From contig NC_089391.1 in the NCBI RefSeq assembly GCF_003171515.1, positions 1,612,001 through 1,676,000 of the forward strand: DNA of 64,000 bases, written 5' to 3'. The notes under the pieces are model-generated. The model was not told the origin of the DNA, ran no database searches, and saw only the letters and a list, made by a program, of their open reading frames with translations. Positions within the stretch are counted from its first letter, which is position 1. The number at the start of each line of letters is the position of its first letter. This stretch comes from Pyrenophora tritici-repentis (Eukaryota; Ascomycota; Dothideomycetes; Pleosporales; Pleosporaceae). Below are positions 48,019-57,114 of the stretch, one piece after another. A program made the translations under genes and the position numbers.

Positions 48019-48729
48019 TGTAAATGTACGTAAACAGATAGGTACCGATCGCAGCCTGCATCTCCCAAAGGTACTATGACGGGAATCGAGGCCGATCACG
48101 ATGCGGCTGTAGGTGGACGACTGAATAGGCCAATCAAAAGCGCAGCAGACAGGTAGCTTCCGTCTCCCGCTCCGCTTGAGTCAGCATGATCGACATGATC
48201 AATACGATGCCGGCACAGTGACGAAAGAAAGCCTCATAATGCGGGTCGCCGAATAGACGTCGGCTTCTTTGGGAAATTTATATTACTGCATCGAGAAAAC
48301 AAAGTCGAGGCGACTGCTTTAGCTGGCCACTTCACTGGACTGGTGCATTTGACGCAAGGATACTCGAATCGCTTGCAGTACAGAAGCCATTCCTACACCA
48401 TTCCCGGCGCAGATCACCTCGCCGACTGCGTAGATCAATGATGCAGTTGCTCTAATACATGTGGCAGCTTCGGATATGTCCGTCTGGTGGCTTTTTCGGG
48501 GGCCTTTATGAGCTGAGGCACTCGCGCAAACCAGCACTTCCCTATCCCAAACCCCTCATCTCTTTACGAACACGTCTACGAAGCAGTGGCGTGGTCTTCC
48601 TATCATCCGCAGCGCAAGAACGCTAAGACACCACTTCTAATTCAGCCTCTACCTCTACCACAACATCCTCTACCATTCACACCACCACTCACGCCTGTTT
48701 CCGAACCTCGGTCTGAACCTGAATTCAGG
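48019..48729. other. Intergenic
   Basis: 700 bases between divergent small genes; no other gene supported. Confidence 0.4.
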
Positions 48730-49086
48730 ATGGCGGACAGCGCAACAAAGGAGTACTTGATCCCATGACTTCAACATCCGATGTGCAAATACTGATATGT
48801 TAGTAGCTTGACTGGTACCGATGGAAACGCTTCTGGTGGTCGGAGCCTTCCCGATGTTGGCTCAACCATGGGTTCCGTAACAAGTCCGACAGGCCCCAAG
48901 TCGAAAAGCAAGAAGAAGAAGGGTAAGGGTAACAGCGAGGATGATGAGGAAGACGAAGAGGGATTTGGGCTCGATAACGGCAAAGACGTCAAAGGAAGTT
49001 TGAAGGTGCACATCAAGCTCGATCTGGAAGCGGACATTAGAATCATTGCGAGGATCAAAGGTGATATTGCGATTGGGATACTGTAA
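48730..49086 (+). CDS. Small basic/acidic protein with a conserved-looking C-terminus
   Basis: The proposed model has exons 48730-48752 and 48807-49086 with a 54-bp intron (GTACTT donor, TACTGAT branch-like site, TTAGTAG acceptor), giving 100 residues. Without splicing the ATG frame stops after 12 codons, and the downstream frame has no ATG before a TTG. The middle is a Lys block (SKSKKKKGKG) followed by an acidic block (EDDEEDEEG). The end, GSLKVHIKLDLEADIRIIAR followed by IKGDIAIGIL, is an amphipathic alternating segment and ends at the stop, which suggests that the C-terminus is the functional part. Function unknown. Confidence 0.6.
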
Positions 49087-49292
49087 CTGCACATGTATAT
49101 AGATGGGAAGAAGAAGGGAATTGATGTGTTTTCATGAAATTGTTCGCGTAATTAGTGTTTTCCTTATGCGTGACTGGTACATCAACCACGGTACGGTATC
49201 GGCTTAGGGAGTATGTATCTCCGCGCTGCAAAGCCTCAATCCCGCATCATCTCTTATCTACCTTTCGCCTAATTACCTGAACTAGCCACAAC

Positions 49293-50317
49293 ATGAGACC
49301 TAAGACGTGAGTATATCGTGTATTTATGTGTGTCGCTTTATTGATGATTAGCAGTTCTATGAAGCACAACCGCGATAGCGCTACACCCGATGATACTTTA
49401 AAGCTAGAAGATGGAGCAAGTTTAGCTACAATTCCGGTCTCGAATAAACAAAAAGCCGAGAGCGACTCTACGCCAAAGCCTGCACAAGAAGAAAAAGCGT
49501 CTGAAGAGGACAATACGCCGTTCCGCTTTATGGATCTGTCAGGAGGTAGTGTAACACACGATAGAAGATCTACTTGGTATCCACTAACGTCTAACTAGAA
49601 CTCCGAAATCTCATATACGAATTAACCACACTAGACGAACCCCACGGGCGTGTAATACGACTAAAGGAAGCCAATATCAACTTTGGTGCTCCTGATCTTC
49701 AGCGCCAGTATCTTGGACTTACCCAAGTCAGTCAAGCCGTCCGAAACGAGTTCCTCCCCTTATACACGCAAACATACAAGCATGAAATACATTTTGCCGA
49801 TATTCCTGCCTACCTGGCCTTGTATCCTCTAGAGGATGCCAACATGATGCAGACCATGATCGATCTGGTCGTAGGTCTCCGCCACAACACGCTCGAGCCA
49901 CCGGGCTTCGAGGTTAAGTCCCTCATCACTCTTGATTGGAGTGAGCTGCCATTTCAAGTGTTCTTTGCTCGCAGCAACCTTGCAGATGGGCTGTTACCAT
50001 CCGATACCCGCTTAGTGTCTATCAGTAATTTATTCTACCAATTTTGTCATGACAGGATGGCAAAGGGACCTCTATGGATCATTAGCAATGGTCTTTACGC
50101 GTGTAATCAGGGGGTTTCCATCCTGCTACGAATGATGGAGAGCTGCAGGATAGAAAAGATGGACTCGCGACCCAATCAGTACCTCGTCACTTTTGTGCTC
50201 TCATCAACAATCCCCAACAGCCTCACTTGGTACTTCGCAATCAGAGAGTTTTTCGATCAAATTCTCTTGAATGCGCCAGCCAAAATTGAGTTTGAGCTCA
50301 GGCCTGAACAGCATTGA
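49293..50317 (+). CDS. F-box-like / LRNLIYE-type protein of unknown function
   Basis: Three exons, 49293-49306, 49352-49545 and 49599-50317, give 308 residues; introns are 45 and 53 bp with GTGAGT and GTAGTG donors. The tiny first exon encodes MRPK. After a charged, disordered first 60 residues comes FMDLSGELRNLIYELTT, the LPxELRNxIYE pattern that opens a large group of fungal F-box-like proteins. Then GLTQVSQAVRNEFLPLY continues the typical second motif. The C-terminal 200 residues have no named domain. The group is usually assigned to substrate recognition in ubiquitination, but most members are uncharacterised. Confidence 0.75.
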
Positions 50318-51101
50318 GTATGTATCTTATAGGGACACGCGTTGGGTGTGTGATTAAGTTAGTTGAACAGAAGCACTTAGGTAGTGATCAATCAATGTAC
50401 TATAATACACCCAAGTGAAGAATCTACATCCAATGTCGTCAGAGTTCTTGAAAATGTTAACCAACACTTGATGGCATATCCCATCGCTCTGATTCATAAC
50501 TATCAGCAACCGAAGACAGCCAAGTGTCTAAAAGACGTACGACAATCGCATAGAAAAAGGACGGCGCAAACCCCGACTTCAGCAATAGCCGTAGCCAATT
50601 CTCGGTTATTATCGCCGATTATGTGCCGAGGACAGGTGCTGCAGCTCGCTACAGGAAAAACACCACCGGCCTTTCAACAAAGTCCGCGGCTTCTGAGATC
50701 GGCAATTGCGCCCCCTGTTAGATCTCTAGTCGCGTCTGCCACATGTTAGATTGTCGAACCAAACGTCACGACGTCATGCAGATCGATCCACACGAGGAAA
50801 CGCCAATTCCGCCAAACTACCCCGCGACAGCGGCTGCTTACCCCAGATAGCCAAGAAGGTCTGTGAACCGACTCCGCACGTCAGTGGCGATACGGTGAGG
50901 GAGGCCCATGGTGGGTTTTAAGTGGGCATACATGACTTATGACCCAGGAAGGTAAGCCGTTGGCGATGACTATCGGCCTTTGCCATTCTCCCGGACAGGT
51001 AATTTAAGGGCGTGTTGGGCCCCGTGGAGTGTCGCCCTTGGTCTACTAGCGGCCCTCCCCCATCAATTCGTCGCGACATCAGAACGTTACTGTCAAGCAT
51101 C
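50318..51101. other. Intergenic
   Basis: 780 bases upstream of the permease gene; no gene supported. Confidence 0.4.
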
Positions 51102-52810
51102 ATGGCGACAGCGATGAACGAAGATAAGCTCACGGCTGAGCATCAACGCGCCGAGAATGTCGCCGAGAAGATCTCAAACTCCTCGGCATCAGACGAGATC
51201 GAGGCGCAGGACGTTGAACTTCAGGAAAGAGAGGCAGCCCGCGTTTTGAGGAAGGTTGACTGGAGATTGGTTCCTATACTTTCTCTGCTCTATCTCGTCG
51301 CATTTATTGATCGCAGTAACAGTATGTATTCATCTAGCCTCCTCAAAAAGCCCATTTCTCGAATAGTACTAACACGCTGTAGTCGGCAATGCGAAAATCG
51401 CTGGTATGACAGATGATTTGAAGATGAACGGCATACAATACAACACTGCCGTTACGTTGTTCTTTGTTCCGTACACTCTGCTCGAAGTACCAAGTAACAT
51501 CATCTTGAAGATGATGCGCCCAAGTCACTGGATGGCCATCTTGATGTTTTCCTGGGGTCTTGTCATGACTCTTATGGGGCTGACATCGAGTTACGGCGGT
51601 CTTCTCGCTGGTCGATTTTTCCTGGGTGTTACAGAGGTCCGTAAAAGTGCACATGGTTCAAAATCGACAACATACTTACCCATATACACAGTCTGGTTTC
51701 TTTCCTGCCGCTACATTCTTGCTCACACTTTGGTACCGTCGCTTCGAACTCCAGCGTCGTATGGCTGTTTTCTACGTGGCTGCGTCTCTTGCTGGTGCCT
51801 TCAGTGGTCTGCTCGCCTACGGTATCGAGAAGCTTGATGGCCGCTCTGGACTGGCCGGCTGGCAATGGATTTTTCTTCTCGAGGGACTTATTCCAGTCGC
51901 ATTGTCTCTATTCATCTGGAAGATTCTGCCAGATAGTCCAGAGACCGCAAAATTCCTTACCCAGCCAGAGCGTGATCTACTCGTTTCACGTTTGGCCGAC
52001 GATTCCGGATCCGGACAGGGCCGAACCACCAACGCTGACAAGATCGGAAAGGCACAGATTCTGGCCGGACTTTCAGACTGGAAGATCTGGGCTGCGACGG
52101 TTGTGTTCTGGGGAAACACTGTGGGAGTATATGGGTGAGTCTTACACACGAACGCCGAATAACGCCCAGATTCTAACACTTTAATCAGATTCACAGCGAC
52201 TGTGCCTTCCGTTATCAAAGGCCTAGGCTACACCAGCGCCAACGCACAACTTCTTACCATTCCAATCTACGTCTTCGCCGCCATTCTCACCATTCTCTTC
52301 GCGTGGGCCTCCGACTTGACTCGCAAGCGCTCCCCGTACATTATCGCCGGATACTCCATCGCAGTATGTGGTTTCATCGCGCAATTAGCCATCCCGAAGC
52401 CAAACTACCCTGGTATCACCTACGGCTTCCTCTTCCCTGTTGCAGGCGGTCTCTACTGCCCATTCACTTGCCTTGTCTCCTGGATCGGAAACTCCCTTGC
52501 GCCATCTTCGAAGCGCGCTGTCGGTATGGCTCTACTAATTTCCGTTGGAAACATGGGCGGTATCATGGGTAGCAACATCTACCTCGCAAGGGAAGCGCCA
52601 AAGTATCAGACTGGCTTCAGCGCCAGTCTGGCCATGTGCTGCCTGGCCATCCTCATGACGCTAGTTCTGAGGTGGGCATATGCAAAGGAGAACAGGAAGA
52701 GAGATGAGTTGATTGCCGAGCATGGCGAGGAGGCTGTTCGCGCGAGGTACAGCGAGGAGGAGCTACTGTTGTTGGGTGACAAGAGCCCTTTCTATAGATA
52801 CACTTTGTAG
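51102..52810 (+). CDS. MFS permease of the anion:cation symporter (Dal5/Tna1-like) family
   Basis: Four exons, 51102-51321, 51383-51636, 51692-52134 and 52189-52810, give 512 residues. Twelve hydrophobic helices can be assigned. Family marks are LRKVDWRLVPILSLLYLVAFIDR in helix 1, GNAKIAGM, TLLEVPSNIILKMM after helix 2, GRFFLGVTE in helix 4 and LPDSPETAKFL in the central loop. The group includes allantoate, nicotinate, vitamin and phthalate carriers at the plasma membrane; the sequence alone does not choose the substrate. Long charged termini lie in the cytosol. All splice sites are GT-AG. Confidence 0.9.
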
Positions 52811-53174
52811 ATACCCTACAAGCATGTATAAATTGCAATGCATAAGTACGAATAGAGTTTGTCGTACCAGGATAACCGAATCTTTGAACGTGGTTCCAGC
52901 AGCTAGCAAGGAGTAGCCTTGTATTAAATCCATCCTTCTGTGAGATCGAGATGCGTATCTCGGTGAGATTACGCGCCGGAGACTAACAGCGTAAGGCTAA
53001 CAGTGGGTCCTTATAAGCACGTGAACTACCTAGGTCTTAGCTGTCTTGTTTTATAACTCCAAGGTACGCGAGCACAAAAAGATTGAGCAATGCTCTAAAA
53101 AACAATATAGCAAAAACAGAGTTTCGAACCCCTCATAGGGCGAGTTGTTTCTAAAGATTAAGTAACTGCAGTGT
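52811..53174. other. Intergenic flank of the hAT element
   Basis: Unique sequence between the permease stop and the target-site duplication; no gene supported. Confidence 0.4.
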
Positions 53175-53182
53175 TGTGCGGG
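53175..53182. repeat. Left target-site duplication of the hAT element
   Basis: TGTGCGGG directly precedes the left terminal repeat and is found again unchanged at 56563-56570. Eight bases is the size made by hAT transposases. Confidence 0.95.
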
Positions 53183-53202
53183 CAGACTTGTCATTAAGCA
53201 AA
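53183..53202 (+). repeat. Left terminal inverted repeat of the hAT element
   Basis: Twenty bases that match the reverse complement of 56543-56562 without mismatch. Confidence 0.95.
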
Positions 53203-54373
53203 TCAAACAAACTTTGGACGCTGATTTGATTTGTTTGTACAAAACTTAAGATTGTATTTAAGTTGTTTAGTTTGATAGTGTTTTAGGAGGCCGTTTGTTT
53301 AAAAGTTTGATAGATTTGATACTGTTTAGGTGCTGATCTAATCGTATATCGTATATATTACTAAGCTTCGCTGTCCCACTTGCATATTTCGTATATTGCA
53401 GCTACCTTAGCGTCAGTTACATCGCCTGAGTTGTAATCAGATAGAGGCTTAAAGCCAGCGTCGCGCCAGCTTCGTATACACTGTATTGCTGCAAGCAGTT
53501 GTAACCTAATTTTGCGTCGCCTTAGCTCTAATAAATCACCGAGCTCGCTGAACAGCCGCTCGCACTCACAACTTAAGGCTAGTATTATTAATATATCGAT
53601 CGCCATACGCGCTAGGTTAGGATACTTTAGGCGTAGGCTTATCAAATAGCTAACAGGATTACTACCTTGTTCGAACTGCTCTTGCGTCCAGCGGAGTTCA
53701 AACCGTCGCTAACGCTCCAGCTCATCCATCTCTGTCACCTCAACAATGCCATAAGGCTCCGCATTAACGAGCGCGTTAATGGCGTCGTTAATACCGCTTA
53801 AGAGCTACACTAGTGGGCGACTTTGGCGCTGTATTTGCGGCTTATAGAACGCCTAAAGTTGTTTTAACCCAGCGTTGTTTGCCTTAAGCTAGCTCGGTTT
53901 GTCGCGCCAGCTGTTCTCACAGTAGTTCTTGTAGTATAGGTAGAGGCAGGTAGCGGCAAAGTATGCGGGTGATTCGTTAAGCTTAGTGTAATACGCGTTA
54001 AGCTTTGCCTAAGCTGCGCGTAGGTTAATAGGAAGGTGATCTTCTGGCGCGCTATTGGCATTATAGTTAACGCTTTCGTGGTTTTTAAGTAGCTGCTCGT
54101 ACACGGCAAGTACAGCTTCGAAGACAGGTATAACCTCGTATATCGCGCCGAAACGGCCAGCTTTACTGCGAGCTTCAAGCCGTTTTGTCGCCTTCTTTAG
54201 CGGCTTCAACACTAATATATACTAGGTTATTACCGCCTAATCGTTAGCCGTAAGCCTATTAGATCTCATCTAAGCTAGTACTTTAGTAAGCTTATTATTA
54301 CGGCTACGCGCGTACGCGTCGGCGCCCATCGTCCTTTTAATGTGGCTTTAGGCGTACTTATCAACGGCGTTAT

Positions 54374-54378
54374 AGAGT
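54374..54378. repeat. Left target-site duplication of the nested LTR
   Basis: AGAGT, repeated at 54595-54599 directly after the insert. Confidence 0.85.
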
Positions 54379-54594
54379 TGTCAGATAATAGCACTGTTGA
54401 AGATGAGAGCGTACAGACGCTGGGTTAGACTAGCGCGACCCGGCATCTGAGAGAGCCAATCGGATCACAGGAAGGCTTGGCACCCCCCAGGTGTGCCCAC
54501 AACCGTAGACAGAACCAACACACAATCAATAATCAATATCATCACCATTATTACCTATTTCATCAGTATTCCAGATGAGAGTGAATATCTGACA
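54379..54594 (-). mobile_element. Solo-LTR-like insertion nested in the hAT transposase
   Basis: The 216-bp unit begins and ends with the inverted repeat TGTCAGATA / TATCTGACA (TG...CA ends) and is flanked by AGAGT on both sides. A 5-bp duplication and TG...CA ends are typical of LTR retrotransposons, and a unit this short without internal coding is best read as a solo LTR left by recombination. Base composition changes sharply: CpA dinucleotides and a C-run occur here, unlike the TpA-rich hAT around it. A non-autonomous short TIR element is the main alternative. The strand given is arbitrary, chosen so that the unit reads with the transposase. Confidence 0.8.
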
Positions 54595-54599
54595 AGAGT
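54595..54599. repeat. Right target-site duplication of the nested LTR
   Basis: AGAGT, identical to 54374-54378. Confidence 0.85.
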
Positions 54600-56542
54600 T
54601 TTGCGGCGCGTACAAAGGTGTCGTGAAAGCTGTTCTAGCGCGTAACGACTAGCTTTACTAGCTTAAGTATTTCCTGCTTTTAGTCAGGAGCCTTAGCGTT
54701 AACACGGCGCTAGCAATCGGCAAAAAGATCGTATTATTGCGGTGTTTAGATATAGTTAATGATATCGATTAGTACACTAAGCGGACCTTGCTGCCGCTAT
54801 TCTTGTAGGTAGGCTGCCTCTGTTTTGTGCTCGTCCTGATCATTATTGTACGCGTCCTTATCAAAGCCGAAGATAATTATCTATCCAACTAAGTTAAGTG
54901 TGTGAGGGCCGCAGCGGAGGCGGTGATGGCTTGCTGTAAATTCAAAGCGTTAGACGAGTTTAGTGACGGCGGTGTTGTTAGCGTACGCGTTGTCGAGCAC
55001 AAAGTACCTAAGCTAGCTACGTGTTATACTAAAGACATCGATTATATTGCTAACAACTTTAGCTATCCTCTCGCCCGTGTGGGCGCCCGTAAGCTGAGGC
55101 AGCGCGATAGGTAGGTCCTTAATAGTGCCGTCGGCGTCAGCAAAATAAGCAACAACTCTAAAGAAGCCGCGCTTGCCGCCTTTTATCGTCTAGCTATCGA
55201 AGCTTATATAGATTTTACTAATAGCCGACGAGAGCATCTAAACAACCTGCGGCTCTATATAGCGATACAGCCTTATTACGAAGCTAGCTACACTGTTATG
55301 ACTTACCTACAGCGTGTTAGCTGCCTCCGGGTTAGCAAACTCTATTATCTGCCTAAACGCAGGCGTTTCGAACTCGCGGAGAGGGTAGTTATTGTCGACA
55401 AGCCACGTAACAGCGGCGTATCGAAAGCGCTGTACGTCGAAGTTTCCGAGCTCGTTAGCGACGCCTTAAGGTACATCGACACCGCCCTTAGTCATTATCT
55501 TAAGCGTCGTTTGGCCTCGCGGTAGTGTAATCGAATCTAGTTTGCCCTTGCGATCGTAGCCGTGGCCAAGTAGCTTCTACGCGAGGTAGTTAATAGCGTT
55601 ACTAGTCGACTTTGTAACCTCTGGATAGGCGCAAAAGATCTTACGATAATAGCAGTATTTGCAAACAAAGAACGTACGATGAGGCTCAAGGAGAGAGGCA
55701 ACGCGGTAACCGTACTGATATACCTAACTTTTGTTACGCTTCAACGTACGCAGCGGCTTCGTAAAACGCGGTAAACGCTTCTAATTAATGCCGTCAAAGT
55801 TGTCCGTAAACTCGTTATTAAAGCTAGTATTATCCCCGCCTTCGATAGCCTCACTTGTAGCCTCCGTAGCAGCCCTACTACCCTTAGCCAGCGGTTGTAT
55901 AGTAGCTTCTAGTATAGCGTCGCGCAACTGCGACTCGAACGGCGCGTCTTCGGTGGCCTAGCTTGCTGCAGCAGCTAGGGCTTTACGTAGCAAGGTGCGG
56001 ATAGACAGCTTAGGCTGCGAATCGTCTATTAGGATAGGCTGCGATGCACTGCCTTTAGCTGTTTTGGCGCGCTTGTGGGGGCCGTGGGGGCCAGGGGTGC
56101 CCTCGGCGGCGCGTTTTAGGTTACGAAGCGGCATTTTCGGCGTGTTAGGCAACGAGAAACACTAAAACGTGCTGTAGAGACGGTAGTGTAGCTGCAAAAG
56201 ATGGCTAACAGCGATATAGAAGATAGGAGATAGGATATAAGATAGCGGTTATCGACGGCTAGCGACGCTCGTGTAGTTATATGATAACTAAGCCAGATGC
56301 AACACAAGAAAACTATCGCGAAATTGCTACCTCCGCTATCTCAAAAACATCATTAAAGTCGATCTTAAAACACCTTAGGACATCATCTATAGAACAGCTC
56401 GCTATGTAATATTAGTCAAACAGTCAAACAAACTAAACAAATTTCGATCGTACGTTTGATTTGTTTGTATATTTCTATAGGCAGCGTTTGGTTTGTTTAA
56501 TTTGCTTATAGTCAAGCAAATCAAGCAAACTATTCAAACGCG

Positions 56543-56562
56543 TTTGCTTAATGACAAGTCTG
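56543..56562 (-). repeat. Right terminal inverted repeat of the hAT element
   Basis: Perfect inverted partner of 53183-53202. Confidence 0.95.
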
Positions 56563-56570
56563 TGTGCGGG
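56563..56570. repeat. Right target-site duplication of the hAT element
   Basis: TGTGCGGG, identical to 53175-53182. Confidence 0.95.
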
Positions 56571-57114
56571 ACTCGCGGTCACTTCTGGTAAAAGGCAAGA
56601 AATGATTTCGTACAAATTCTCGCACTGCACGAACTACGTAGGTATTCCGGAGTATATATGCTAGAACACAGAAGCAGAAAAGGAAAGAGACCAGGGTAAA
56701 ACGGTGCGCTAATGCATGTTGAATTCAATTCACCGGGCGGTTATGATGGCGCCAGATACTTGCAGTGGGAACGTGTACAACGGTATTTGCGGCTATAAGC
56801 CCACTCACGGTTCCGGTTCAAATCTTATAGTATTCTCGTTGCAGAAGTTTTGGAAAACGAGCTATTTCGCTCAGAGCTTGGCAGATTTGCGACAAATCCT
56901 ATAGGGCTTGTCTTGTATGTGAGTCGCAAGCTAGATCCTGCGCTTCCATCCTGTCACCAAGAACTCTAGATAGGGCTTTTGGCTCCGCCTAAGTTACCTC
57001 AATATCCATGGTCGCCCCGTCAACCTGATGATCATATGCCCAATCCCTCCCTAGTGAGGCATGTCCCTCTGTAGGAATACCAACTCATCGTATCCCCTCT
57101 CCTATTCTTCTGCT
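56571..57114. other. Intergenic flank right of the hAT element
   Basis: 540 bases of unique sequence before the histidine kinase stop codon; no gene supported. Confidence 0.4.

Larger units (their letters stand above)
53361..56134 (-). pseudogene. hAT transposase, inactivated by multiple stop codons
   Basis: The frame begins MPLRNLKRAAEG at 56134 and ends with the dimerisation region ALSCECERLFSELGD followed by KWDSEA at 53361. Between about 55790 and 55147 one frame reads on through seven stops, six TAG and one TAA, with none TGA. Their places suit former Trp or Gln codons, for example before KRLPRF, KLLGHG and TIKGGKRG. TGG to TAG and CAG/CAA to TAG/TAA are CpA to TpA changes on one strand or the other, the RIP signature. 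With the LTR insert and one copy of its duplication left out (221 bp), the span is 2553 bases, exactly 851 codons, so no net indel has occurred. The protein would have been the mobile element's own transposase. Confidence 0.93.
53183..56562 (-). mobile_element. Complete hAT-superfamily DNA transposon, RIP-damaged
   Basis: The 3380-bp element has perfect 20-bp terminal inverted repeats (CAGACTTGTC...AGCAAA), an 8-bp target duplication TGTGCGGG, and a transposase on the minus strand that ends with a hAT C-terminal dimerisation segment. Subterminal copies of a T-rich 15-mer (TTTGATTTGTTTGTA) lie at 53225-53239 and 56455-56469 in the same orientation. A 216-bp LTR-like insertion (54379-54594) with its own 5-bp duplication is nested inside. 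Without insert and duplicate the element would be 3159 bp. The dense TpA content and the stop codons are what RIP would leave, so the element is not autonomous now. It could in principle still be moved by a related transposase because the ends are intact. Confidence 0.95.

Noticed and set aside
53100..53135. tRNA-like T-arm sequence (GGTTCGAAAC on the minus strand) beside the hAT insertion
   Set aside because: The T-stem does not pair, no A box is found at the right distance, and no cloverleaf could be drawn even when the hAT insertion is ignored.
55298..55525. Plus-strand frame inside the hAT element
   Set aside because: It is the antisense shadow of the transposase, which reads continuously on the minus strand here.
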